From positions 291,828-305,185 of the forward strand of contig NW_019091558.1 in NCBI RefSeq assembly GCF_001949145.1: DNA of 13,358 bases, written 5' to 3'. Below the pieces are notes generated by a model that saw only the letters and a program-made list of their open reading frames with translations, made no database searches and was not told the DNA's origin. Positions 1-8,741 of this stretch are shown here, piece after piece (position 1 is the first letter of the stretch; every line of letters begins with the position of its first letter). This stretch comes from Acanthaster planci. Lineage: Eukaryota > Echinodermata > Asteroidea > Valvatida > Acanthasteridae. Position numbers and translations under genes: made by a program.

Positions 1-801
1 ATAAGTCATCAGCCAAACCTTGGATTGCCATTTTGTCACCAGGGGCAACACGAGGGCCTTCTGTGAGCTTCTGGACCCAAGCTTCAGAAATCTTGTAGTC
101 ATTTCCAAAGCTATCCCTGAGGAGCTCTCCAGCCTTCATGTAGCCTGCCTTTGGCTCCATAACCACACAGCTACGGATAACTGCCAAAGCATCACCTGTA
201 CAGTAATGGACTAGGCAATTGAGCTTCATGCCATCTTCGACACTGGTGTTCCCACTGTAGCATCGAAGCTGCGGATAAACATCCAATACTAGAGTGGATC
301 TCCATCAAACTTCTGTAGCTCGCACTTTGGCAACTGCATAGCATCGATCATTTTATGCTGCAAGTTCAGTACCACACCACTGTCGGAAGAGGACTGTGTG
401 GGCTGAGCTGATGGTGCTGGCTGCATGGTCTGCTGCAGTGACTGCACGGCCTGTTGTACTGACTGTAGAGGCTGTCGTGCTGAGTGCTCTGGCGCTTGTG
501 CTGGCTGCACTGGCTGTTCTGAATCAGAATGCAAGGACTCATCTGGAGCATCATTTAGCCACTGTCCCACCTTCTCCTCGGTTGTTGGCTCAGCAAACAG
601 CTCCCTCAGAGTGTTGCAAGATGACTGCTCTTTGATATTTCGTAGCGCTTTCTCTTCCACCTCTGCCTTGACTATCTCAATATTCAGCTGACACTCTCTC
701 TTGCGCTGCATCAATCTCGGCTCTTCTTCCTCAATAGCCTTTAAGGTTGCCATACTCTTTGCTTCAGCAGCTAGTCTTGCAAGTGTAGCAGCTGCTCTCA
801 T
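1..801 (-). pseudogene. BEL/Pao retrotransposon gag (DUF1759-type), broken and partial
   Basis: The minus strand is open for 170 codons from 801 down to a TAG at 289-291. The first 45 or so residues are rich in Ala, Glu, Lys and Arg and look like a coiled coil. A Gln/Ser/Pro-rich linker follows, then the hallmark LPKCELQKFDGDPL just before the stop. Reading through the TAG continues with YW.FIRSFD. A frameshift near 238-246 then moves the reading to another frame, with KLNCLVHYCTG (about 195-229) and EAWVQKLTEGP (about 49-81), and on to the window edge. LPK.ELQKFDGDP, KL..L...CTG and AW..KLTEGP are landmarks of the DUF1759 region in gag-pol polyproteins of BEL/Pao LTR elements. The protein would form the capsid-like particle of the element. 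Protease, reverse transcriptase and integrase, if present, lie left of the window. A second frame change near 820 joins a Ser/Thr-rich upstream stretch. The copy is dead. Family assignment is confident from recall of motifs. Confidence 0.85.
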
Positions 802-1490
802 TCTGGCACTACTAACGTAGTTGAAGTCGATTTATTACTACTAGAAGAAGGCGTCCTGTAACCTTAATATTTACACTACAACCAATGCAACGTTACAATA
901 ACATGTTAACTACAATCCTACATTTGCACCACTGCAATAGCAAAGTCACAATAGCACATGTAAATCAGGTAAAATACACAGCAAATGGTACTGCTAATTT
1001 ACCAAACCAACAGCACGATAACCATTTCAGCAATGGTAAACCGAAATAATTGTTACAAATCTTGTTCGTTTTACAACTTAAACAACTGAACTTTCATCAA
1101 TTGAGAAACAATGGACCAAAGTTTAAGTCAAAGTTCGTTGTTCCCTGCCCTTGGATGGCAGTTCTACATTCCTGCCAACGTGGTGTCCTGTGCAAACATG
1201 TTGCAAAGTTCTCCCAGGAACTCCGAGGCGTTAGTCCTTCAACTGATGGCAGTCATGATGGCAGTCGTCAAGCAGCACACTGTGTTCAGAATCCTGTCAC
1301 CATCGAAGGAACCACAAGCTGTACTCCACCATCATCAAACTCCAGTTCGACAGCTGTCACAGACATTTAACTACCGTCGAACAGCACTCGGTCGAGTCGC
1401 AATGAGAGAGAGAGACTGCAGTGATAAACAGCAGTCAGAGTCATTAAACCGTCGCAGTTTCTGCGCGACTGCCGATAAGCCTAGCTCTGT
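802..1490 (-). other. Leader and decayed upstream gag region of the BEL/Pao element
   Basis: Between the recognisable gag and the candidate LTR lie about 690 bases with no frame I can assign. On the minus strand just upstream of the gag, a frame one register off encodes a Ser/Asn/Thr-rich stretch (about 812-850), a typical gag linker composition, so the gag probably once began further right. A minus-strand TTACAG at about 857-862 resembles a splice acceptor. A short GA run sits near 1403-1413. Open frames on the plus strand (1050-1370, 1111-1569) overlap and have no recognisable content, and I treat them as chance. The placement follows from the order LTR, leader, gag. Confidence 0.35.
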
Positions 1491-1507
1491 GGTCACTGAC
1501 GCCCCCA
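1491..1507 (-). promoter_or_regulatory. Candidate primer-binding site
   Basis: On the minus strand TGGGGGCGTCAGTGACC begins with the TGG expected of a sequence pairing with the CCA end of a tRNA and sits directly inside the candidate LTR edge. TGGGGGC matches the start of the proline-tRNA primer sites of some retroviruses, but the rest does not, so I cannot name the tRNA. It could be mutated or a coincidence. Confidence 0.3.
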
Positions 1508-1510
1508 AAA

Positions 1511-1900
1511 TAACAGTTAGACTTGTGACACAAATTCGCCTGTTACCATGGGATGTTGACTCCGTTTAATCTATGATATCAATCAATCAATATGATTTAT
1601 CAAAACAAGGTTTCTAACATAACATTCTGAAATATCCGTGTGTTATACTTAGTCATGTATACAACATGCAACATAAATTGACTCGGCATTACAAAGCACA
1701 TCATTAGAAAACCGCCTACACTTTGGCAGAAATTACAGCAAAATAACCACATTTATAAACTTTAGTATTAGAAAGATTAACTCATGACTCTGCCGAGATT
1801 ATAGGCTATTACCAGCAGCAGAACTGCAGCTTCAAATCAGTCACTTAATAACGTTAATTCAGGCTTAATTTGTCGAGGCTTTCTGCTGCAATACCCAACA
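1511..1900 (-). mobile_element. Candidate 5' LTR of the BEL/Pao element
   Basis: On the minus strand this stretch begins TGTTGGGTATTGC (from 1900) and ends CTAACTGTTA (at 1511), immediately before the candidate primer site and upstream of the gag. The TGTT start, length of about 390 bases, AT richness and position fit a BEL/Pao LTR. A TATAAA sits inside on the same strand. The partner LTR is outside the window, so the edges cannot be confirmed; the 3' end TA instead of the usual CA is a weakness. Confidence 0.4.
1752..1757 (-). promoter_or_regulatory. TATA-like box in candidate LTR
   Basis: The minus strand reads GTTTATAAATG, a good TATA-box match, about 143 bases inside the putative LTR start at 1900. 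This is where a retroelement promoter would be expected. It is short and in AT-rich DNA, so chance is possible. Confidence 0.25.
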
Positions 1901-2100
1901 ATGAGAAAAAAAGTCAAGCATGATTCACATCTCAGGAAATGTGGTTAATGCCGCGTGTCTAAACCCACACATGTATATACATTGTACATGTACAGACAGC
2001 ATGATGCACTCACAGTGACCTAGGTAAGTATACACTTTGGACGCGCAGTCTGAGAACTGGTGCCTCGACAGGCAACGCCTACGGATGAATAAATCATGCG
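1901..2100. other. Spacer with a consensus splice donor
   Basis: No gene is visible. The stretch holds ACATGTATATACATTGTACATGTA (1969-1992), two copies of the window-wide TACATGT word in near mirror arrangement. TAG|GTAAGTAT at 2021-2031 on the plus strand matches a eukaryotic 5' splice site at all intron positions. No coding exon can be attached to it. Confidence 0.3.
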
Positions 2101-2104
2101 CCCA

Positions 2105-2165
2105 AGGTCAAAGGTAAACCTAATACAGTTTGACAATGTGCGCCTGCATTACAACGCACGTGCGC
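2105..2165. promoter_or_regulatory. CpG-containing patch with DR1-like and E-box motifs
   Basis: AGGTCAAAGGTAA (2105-2117) is a direct repeat with one-base spacing, close to the AGGTCA-A-AGGTCA site bound by HNF4/RXR-type nuclear receptors. A CACGTG E-box lies at 2157-2162 inside GCACGTGCGC, and CpG dinucleotides are denser (about 2040-2180) than in flanking DNA. This could be a remnant of a promoter or enhancer. No adjacent gene supports it, and motif matches alone are weak. Confidence 0.22.
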
Positions 2166-3064
2166 CGAGGTTTGCGGTGTCAAATTTGTCAAACTCGTTA
2201 TCTATTTTTCGTGGTGTGTTTGCTTTTTTTTCAAGTTTGGTTTAGTTTTAACCACTTCCTTCTGGGGACTCGGAAATTGGAGCCGTATGGTTTATATGTG
2301 TGGCCGGGGTCTCCGAACTCGGACAAAGNCAGTGTTGGTTTGAAACCGTATACCAGGGTTTGGGGCATTGAGAGCAAGCGGATTACCACCGGGGACAAAA
2401 GCGCTCCACCAGCGCAGCGATGAGCCACACAGCACCGCTGCACGCTAATCTGGCCCCTTTTGAAAAGAGGTCAGCAGTGCACTGAGCCAGGTTTGTGAAC
2501 AAAAGACAGTTTTTATAAGACCGCACAATCTGGGCTCTGTTTACAAGGCTGAAGGCCTGGCTGAAATATTCAGCCGTAAATGAAGGTCACCTGTCAACTA
2601 AGAGTAGTGCCTAAAGATTACTTTGTGCGGCTATAAACGACCGTTAAATGGAATGATGAATTGTTGAAGGATTTTGAAAACGGAAAAAATGACAGTTATG
2701 CCAGCCCAGCATCATTAACATTGAAAAATGCCCCGGCACGAAGTGGTTAAAGTGCCATGTTCGATGATTTTTGGTTCGGTTCAGCAGTTTTGTTTGCAGC
2801 ACGAAAATTTACCGAGGAGTACAACAAGACTATCTAACCAAGCCCTTTTAAAACCAGTTTTTAGACTCCATTTTGCCTTTTACATGTTCAACCTATACTC
2901 AGCAAACAGTCATTATAACAGATTCGGGCCATTGCAAAGGAGAAAGCGTGGGAACTGCATGTGGGCACAAGGCTCTCAGGATATCAGAGCACCCTTCCTC
3001 GGTTTTGGACTTGTTTAACAGAATGCTTACCATATAGAGGACCAATTCTGCAGGATCTGTCATC
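2166..3064. other. Spacer, no recognisable gene
   Basis: This stretch includes the single unresolved base (2329) and a mixed-composition part (2260-2480). Open frames at 2130-2423 and 2728-3018 on the plus strand have no recognisable domains, no biased composition and no supporting neighbours. I see no repeat here beyond the small hairpin at 2559-2575. Confidence 0.5.
2559..2575. repeat. Short perfect hairpin
   Basis: GGCTGAA-ATA-TTCAGCC is a 7-bp perfect inverted repeat with a 3-base loop. It is not followed by a T run and is probably incidental. Confidence 0.6.
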
Positions 3065-3067
3065 TAG

Positions 3068-3301
3068 TACTGGGGTCTCGGGGAAAGACTAAGTTATGGT
3101 GATCGAGGAAACTATGGAATTTTTACAAAAGGCGATCAACAAGATGTCGTCTTGGGTCTCGCCCCAGGTGTAGATTGGCCAGTTGTGATGTCCAGAAATC
3201 CCCAACAGTTTTGTGGACCGATCAAGGTGCTGATTTGGGAACCACATCCCTTAGCAACAGTACTACCATGTCAACAATTGTTAGATTGGGTGTCTCGGTG
3301 A
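3068..3301 (+). other. Unrecognised 77-codon open frame following an acceptor-like TAG
   Basis: A frame is open from just after TCTAG (3063-3067) to a TGA at 3299-3301. The conceptual peptide begins YWGLGERLSYGDRGNYG and ends PCQQLLDWVSR. Its composition is protein-like, with Trp, Gly, Pro and Asp rather than the Lys/Ile/Asn/Phe bias of random AT-rich frames. It has no early methionine, so it would have to be an internal or terminal exon, or a fragment of a longer decayed gene. I do not recognise the family. TCATCTAG could serve as a 3' splice site but has a poor pyrimidine tract. Chance remains quite possible. Confidence 0.2.
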
Positions 3302-3401
3302 ATGGCTTTTGTTTTTTTCCTGATTTCTTTAAAAAAGATTTAATGTTGATTTATATCCAATAATGGCAAAATAACATGGACAATAGAGTTAAGGACAACT
3401 A

Positions 3402-3707
3402 TTATAAAGGGTACAAGAATCGGCCTACATGTACAGAGGAAATAAACTGCAAGTAATTATTTTTATCTTTGGCGATCAAAATATTATCAAGGCAGGAAGC
3501 GTGGTACCATGAAAAGGCCATTGGTGGAATTCTCATGAATGTGTTTGTGCCCTCTGCATCATTATATAAAGAGCTCTGGTCAAGAGGATTTGTAAATATT
3601 GCCGGTTTATTGTTTTCATGCACACCTTGCAAAACGAACAAAAACTGATACATCTTGATCAAAGAATGCCTATTCCTGTCAATAAAATGCACGAATAGTG
3701 TATCCAA
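3402..3707 (-). other. Unrecognised 101-codon open frame
   Basis: The minus strand is open for 101 codons. A TTGCAAG at about 3627-3633, read on the minus strand, could mark an exon start, and the part downstream of it (PLDQSSLYNDAEGTNTF...) has a balanced composition. The last residues look like AT-rich spacer. No domain, signal peptide or membrane segment is evident, and the opposite strand is not better. It is listed only because the length is somewhat above chance for this composition. Confidence 0.12.
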
Positions 3708-3946
3708 ACTTTCGCCATACTGTATTTAAAGGACGGACATTCTGCGTTGTGCCATCTGTATGCATGAGGTTGATCATGTTTCATTGCATCCACTTTTGCG
3801 ACGACAAAGGCGCACGGCCAGCCCTGCTCATGAACTTAGCTACGCAAAAGCGCACACCGCCGTCCAAACCGCGTATTCTCACCCTCCTTGATAATGACGG
3901 ACTGATTGGTGAGAACGCCTACAAACTGTGGAAGAACACTTATTAG
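3698..3946 (+). other. Unrecognised 82-codon open frame with higher-GC 3' half
   Basis: The second half (about 3800-3946) is noticeably richer in C and G than its surroundings and has coding-like codon texture. It encodes a stretch with ARPALLMNLATQKRTPPSKP followed by LLDNDGLIGENAYKLWKNTY and a TAG stop. This could be a terminal exon or a retroelement fragment. The first half looks unlike coding sequence, so any true start would be a splice acceptor near 3760-3800. No clear acceptor or nearby AATAAA is seen, and I do not recognise the peptide. Confidence 0.15.
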
Positions 3947-5394
3947 TCAATTTCTCGATGGCGCCTTAACCGAAAGAAATTAAGTTTTAAGAGTTTTATC
4001 CAAGTGCAGTTTATTGAATGATCGAATGGAATTTAAGTTTAATATTACATTCATCTTAAAGTGTTTGTAATGAAAGAAACTTATTGTCTTACCTACTTCA
4101 TTGTTTACGATTAGTATCTTAACCTTTAAGTGTTGCATACATACAAAAAGTAATTTTTAATTGCAAGATCACAAAAGTTCAAGTACATTTTTACAGATAA
4201 AAATGCTCTGAATCTGAGTATTCTAAGGTTGTAAGTATACATCCATTCTACTCATACAAATTTACCCAAGCAGCTTTGTCTTGGGAGCACCATTCTCTGT
4301 GATCTAGATGTGTACTAACTCTTTGTACAACTGTGATTCATCAGATCTCCCATCAAAAAGAAATGAGCAATAAAAATTGCCCTCCTGGAACTGCGTCTGT
4401 ATGTCACCAACAGCGCTATATGGTGCAACCAAAACAGTAGCTTTTACGCCTAAAAATGATATGTGACAAAATGTTCAATTCCTATCACCGCCCACCAAGT
4501 CAGTCATATTTCACGGACAATCACTGCCCACTTTTTTTTTCTACATGCATTGAGCAATAAGTCTCTATAATCACACTTCTTTTTTTTTTTTTGGTCTTAC
4601 TATGCACACAGCGTGAGCCACGTTAACTGCAACTGTAGCTTGCATGTAGATACATGCACACATGTACACTTTTTGTAGGGTGTAGTGAATTTCAAAGAAG
4701 TCTGAATTTCAAGTTGTGAATAGGGTAGAATGGTGTTCTGGCAATATTTAAGACCTACCATATTGAAAGAAAAATAATTTCACAAAATTTGCCCAACCTA
4801 AAAATGGATTAACATTTCTCTTAAAAAGTGCTGAGTCATGGTATATTGCACTTTACTGCATTTTGGTCACTTTGTACATTTTCCTCATTTTTTGGAATAT
4901 AAGCAATCTTATCTGTCATGTGCTAATGGAGATATAAAATTTGCATAGATTTAGGTCTCCAGGCCTGATTGCCAGAGAGCTGGGTCAAATACGAATGTGG
5001 TGTTTTGGGTAGTTTTGTACATGTAGAATCCATGTGTTCTCTTTGAAGTACATCGACATGTACTGTCCCTCCTTTGAATAAACAAGCCCAAAGAATTCTG
5101 CTAAGGTTGGTTCAGTTGTTTAGTAGTCGGTGGCCTGGGCATATGGCCTTTACCATTACATTCAAGGCTGCACTAAAGGACATCGTTACATGCAATCTAC
5201 ACATGCTCTTTAGAAACTAAATAGATTTTTGAGTAATTATAATTAGTTGTACTCCTCACAATAATTCCATTTGCGAAGAGAACCAGATCTACTTCAAAAT
5301 CTGTTATTTTTTTCCTTGACCGAAGTACTGAGTTGAAAATACACAATAACTGAGCTCTGGTGAAGCGAAATGTTCCAGACAGATAAACTTTTCG
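3947..5394. other. AT-rich spacer, no gene seen
   Basis: About 1.4 kb with dense stops in all frames. It holds T runs at about 4529-4540 and 4578-4592 and several TACATGT words (for example near 4665 and 5020). A minus-strand frame at 5197-5592 overlaps the plus-strand frame starting at 5395 and has a random-looking composition. No terminal inverted repeats or long duplications were found by eye. Confidence 0.6.
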
Positions 5395-6530
5395 ATGAGT
5401 GAGATTTACTCTCAAGTGGCAACAGAAGAGATCACAATTGGGCAGTGTGCTTCTTCGGAAACATCCGATTCTGATGCAGTTGCAAAGAACATTAGGAATC
5501 TGTACAAACAGGGAGTAAAATTCAGCCATATGTCTGATGATGTCAGGTTCAAAATTAAGAAGTTCAAGGAGTATGAGGCCAATCTTTAACAATTTCTAGA
5601 TATTTGCACCTAACTGTAAAGCTTTCCATCTCCCAGATTGCAAAGACAACTGTACCACAATCAATCAGGGAGACAGCTGCAAAACAGACTGTAATTATGT
5701 CCATTCAAACTTGGCTTGTCCCAAAAATAGGGTTCTAGAAAAAGAAGTTCAGTCTTTGTTGGAAAGAAACAAAGAGGAATGAAGAGAGCAAAATGTAAGA
5801 CTGAATATTGACTCACAAAACAACCCCAAAAGGAACCAGAAGCATGCCATCCACATATACTTCATATCAAACTGGTTTTTCATCCTCACCAAGGAGCGAA
5901 ATGATTGAGACAGAGAGCAGTAAGTACACCGGTAATATTGAATTTGAACCCCACCATTGTGTGAAGATACAGCAAATAAACACAAAACTAAATGTGTATT
6001 GTATAGCCCAACTTTGTGACTGGTATGGACTCGGTAACAGCCTGAGCAGCTGTAACTGCTACACTCACTGATTTCAACATAGTATCCAAAGATGACAAGA
6101 TGGCAATAACTGATCACCACAGAGTGACAAGGGAAGGAAACGTCTTCGATAGTGAAAGTGTGGTTGGAAGGACAAAATTTTTTCTTTGACAGAAAAAGAG
6201 ATGCAACTCTTGCTTAAAGTAAGGTTGGTAACACAGTCTACCCAATCAAAGTCAGTCATAGAAGACCATTGTGATTGTTGGCGAGCATGGTGGACATCAC
6301 TTGCAGCATCTTACCCAAAGTTAGGACATGAAGTAAATATTAGCAAGGCAATCTACAATTTTCTACTTTCAAATAATTTTATACAGAGCAAAATAATGGT
6401 TGGAGATGGCTTAATGTCAATGTTGGATGGCAGCCGCTCTCTATCACCTTAAAATGTTCCTAAAGTAGACCACTGCAAAGGCAGATATGCATTTTACACA
6501 GCAATGAACTACCAGTTTCCTGCATTCACA
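5395..6530 (+). pseudogene. Decayed member of an unnamed multi-copy invertebrate family (NELP motif)
   Basis: No single frame is intact, but consecutive short frames on the plus strand carry motifs in a consistent order. These are a Cys-rich patch with six Cys in 39 residues (5600-5779); AQLCDWYGLGNS (6006-6041, frame 3); TLTDFNIVSKDD followed by an ITDHHRVTREG stretch (6064-6138, frame 1); FFDRKRDATLA (6182-6214, frame 2); VGNTVYPIKV (6224-6253, frame 2); ISKAIYNFLLSNN (6339-6377, frame 3); NVNVGWQ (6413-6433, frame 2); and RPLQRQICILHSNELP (6467-6514, frame 2, after a TAA at 6461). I recall predicted proteins in hydra, aphids and other invertebrates with DRxGxSxRxAA, VIDxxKxRRE, VGxDGTNVNTG and RPLQWxxCLLHxNELPLRHLF in that order, usually uncharacterised and multi-copy. 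The copy has several frameshifts and stops and appears to lose similarity after about 6530. Function is unknown; a transposase-like or element-encoded role is only a guess. The boundary at 5395 is uncertain. Confidence 0.5.
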
Positions 6531-6762
6531 TACCCCTGCCCAGCCTACATATACAAATTTCCCATGTGCCTATTACAATTCACTGAAAAGACTTGATATG
6601 CATACTGCGCCCTTGACCCTCCACAATGCACTGCGGTCCCACTGCCATGTTAGCCCTTCTTTTCTCAGCCTCTATCGTTTACGGACATGTCTTTATGGCA
6701 TTTTCAGAGTTTTGAGTTCTGTAACCTTTTGCATTTGTGAATTGACTTGATTCCCGTTTACA

Positions 6763-6768
6763 AATAAA
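6763..6768 (+). terminator. Polyadenylation-like signal
   Basis: AATAAA is followed directly by GAGTGTTTTTTT, a GU/U-rich element as expected downstream of a cleavage site. It lies about 250 bases after the last recognisable motif of the decayed NELP-motif gene and could be its old 3' end or that of a nearby transcript. Confidence 0.35.
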
Positions 6769-6774
6769 GAGTGT

Positions 6775-6856
6775 TTTTTTATCTATTGGTAAGATTTTTT
6801 TTATTTCCTATTTTTGTTGTTCTTTTCTGCCCTTTTTTTCTGTGCATTATCTACAG
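6775..6856 (+). promoter_or_regulatory. Long pyrimidine tract ending in an acceptor-like CTACAG
   Basis: About 75 bases of mostly T and C lead into TTATCTACAG (to 6856), a strong-looking 3' splice site. No coding exon follows, so it may be a cryptic or fortuitous site. Confidence 0.25.
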
Positions 6857-6879
6857 GTTTAGGTGTGACCTACCATCAT

Positions 6880-7300
6880 AGTGTGTTGTGTATGGTCGTT
6901 GAACGGGGCTCACGGGCATCCGTTTGTTCTTAATGTGGTGCGTGCATTCAAATAATAATGGCCCAATGCTGTATGGGTCTGGCTGTGGAGCGGGGCTTGG
7001 CGGGCTGCCCTACTCCTATGTGGTGCGGTTTGACGTTCTCCAAGATTAACTGCCGTGATGGGGAGAGACCCACCGGAGTGAATAGGCCGGGGTTGAGCGT
7101 GCTATGCCGCAACACTACCCTTGATCGCTGACAACCACTGCTTGGATTGATCAAGTTGAGCATGTAACTACAGCAAAACTACTGTTGATCTCTGATGGCC
7201 ACTCCTTATACATGTACCTACTGATCGGGTAGAGTGTGCCGGCAACAACACTACCCTTGGTCACGGATGACCAGAGCATAGCTGGCTGTTCCTCTTTCTT
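6880..7300. repeat. GC-rich region with a degenerate triplicated 24-bp repeat
   Basis: Composition shifts to GC-rich here. ACTACCCTTGATCGCTGACA (repeat continues to 7137) at 7114 recurs as ACTACTGTTGATCTCTGATG at 7178 and ACTACCCTTGGTCACGGATG at 7250. That is 18 and 19 matches out of 24 with the first copy, at spacings of 64 and 72 bases. GGGGCTCACGGG occurs at 6905-6916 and again at 7368-7379. Such repeats may belong to the untranslated or terminal part of the retroelement remnant to the right. No gene is seen here. Confidence 0.5.
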
Positions 7301-7302
7301 TA

Positions 7303-8292
7303 TGCTGCAGATGCCGAGCATCAGGACCTAAAACATCCCCAGCAACCCTGCCTATCGATGGCCCAGTGGGGCTCACGGGGCAACAGTCCGCCGCCTGCCG
7401 GGTCGCTTACTGGCTTCTGCTCGATGTGCTTCTTCCACTTGGAAATCGGGCCAGTCTATCCCTCCAAGCGAACAACAGGCTCCACAGCGGGTTCGCTGCG
7501 GGTTCACTGCACTCCACTCCTTCCATCAGCGAGTCTACAGCATGGCACACAGCCTCATGTTGCTCTGACAGGACTAGTCCTTGTTCAGTTAAGGCTACCT
7601 ACGCCACACTTCAGACACTGGGCTAACCCTCAGATGCCCCTGTCACCACCATATCGCATCGCAGTCGTCAGTGCAGGGTGGCGCTGAACTCGAGGTGAGT
7701 AAGCCTACTCTCCCGCTAGTCGGGTCTGGGCGGCTGGCATTCACCCCCAGTTCCCGTGCTATGAAGTCTTAAATTTGGCAGTCTCCCTACTACCAGCACC
7801 TACCATGGAAGACGTCTATTCATCGGTATGGTTCACCAGGCTACACACCGGGATGACCCCACACCTCTGGGGCCAGCTACAATGACCGCCACATGCCCTG
7901 AACTACAGCCATCAGACAAACCCCACAGCGGTTCACTCTGACGTGACTTGGACATTACAATGCCTCAGGCCGATGCCCCATTGTCCCCGGGAGTGGCCCA
8001 TTCAGAGGCACTACCGAACTATGCAGGCTCTTTACAGACCACATTTCAGGCTATGGAACCCATCGGCCTGCTGCATCACCATGGTTTTTGAACGCCATTC
8101 ATCGCCACGGCTTCTGGCTACCGGCTAGGGCTATCCGACCAGGGTGCTTCCGTCACAGCTCCCCTGCAGCTCAGCCCGCTTCAGCCGATCACGACCTGTA
8201 TTCTGGACATGCTGCTGATGCAGGGGGGTTTTCAGGTTCGTCCTTCAAGTTCTTCGGCTGGATCACCCGCACATAAGAAGCGTAAACACTAA
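7303..8292 (+). pseudogene. Decayed long reading frame, possibly gag-like, with basic C-terminal tail
   Basis: One plus-strand frame is open 7303-7623, 7765-7938, 7942-8088 and 8092-8289. It is broken by TAA 7624, TGA 7696, TAG 7717, TGA 7762, TGA 7939 and TGA 8089, and ends at TAA 8290. The last two internal stops are TGA, as would arise from CGA by one transition. The predicted product is rich in Pro, Gln, Ser, Thr and Ala and ends in SSSSAGSPAHKKRKH, a nuclear-localisation-like tail. Low-complexity composition, GC bias and position upstream of a DIRS-like remnant suggest a gag-type or ORF1-type protein. I do not recognise any domain. A second frame is also open at 7358-7687, so assignment there is ambiguous. 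A donor-like GAG|GTGAGTAAG (7692-7703) and acceptor-like CTTCTGCAG (to 8305) also exist. Confidence 0.3.
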
Positions 8293-8741
8293 TCGTCTTC
8301 TGCAGGATCCAAATTCAAAAACCTTGCTCTGCACCTAAACAAGATACATGTATTTCATCATCTAATCTTTTAACAGTGGTCTGTTCCCTCGGAGATGCTG
8401 TCCGCTATAGTCAGCCTCCTTTAGCCAACCTCCACTCCCCTGGTGACTGCTCCTTACCCAATTCCCCCTGAGGATCTCTATCCGGATCCTCACCTGGATT
8501 TGTAACCCGGTCTGTTTCCGACTTCCAGCTTCATTTCCGGCTTCACATCCAGGTCGGTCGGTTCGTCCATTACACAAATGCCCATTCATTTTATTTTTGA
8601 ATTGAATTGCGCTTAATAAATTCATTCAATAATAATTCTTCAACTTATCCAGCATAACTGCAGTAAAGTTTCTTATTCAGGCCTACGCTTCTGCTTTGAT
8701 CTGTCCACTTGTTGGGGCATCCAGGCATACAGGAATTACAT
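8293..8741. other. GC-rich to mixed spacer, no gene seen
   Basis: No frame stands out. It contains a small inverted repeat GAGGATC...GATCCTC (8470-8491) and a loose direct repeat of TTCCGxCTTC (about 8516-8544). The minus-strand open frame at 8362-8625 has no recognisable content. An AT-rich segment lies at 8580-8640. Confidence 0.5.

Noticed and set aside
396-691. Plus-strand frames rich in Ala/Val/Leu or Cys (396-635, 425-691)
   Set aside because: They are shadows of the Gln/Ser/Pro-rich gag linker on the other strand; the apparent Cys-rich or membrane-like character is the complement of CAG-type codons.
1111-1569. 152-codon plus-strand open frame
   Set aside because: It runs antisense across the presumed leader and LTR edge of the BEL/Pao element, overlaps another open frame, and has no recognisable motif.
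5197-5592. 131-codon minus-strand frame
   Set aside because: It is AT-rich, overlaps a plus-strand frame, its content is unrecognised, and the composition is typical of chance open frames.
6948-7163. 71-codon minus-strand frame
   Set aside because: It runs across the triplicated repeat region with a random-looking composition and no motif.
7695-8305. Intron between GAG|GTGAGTAAG and CTTCTGCAG
   Set aside because: The interval is itself part of the decayed long frame and has no T/C-rich branch region, and the downstream sequence shows no exon.
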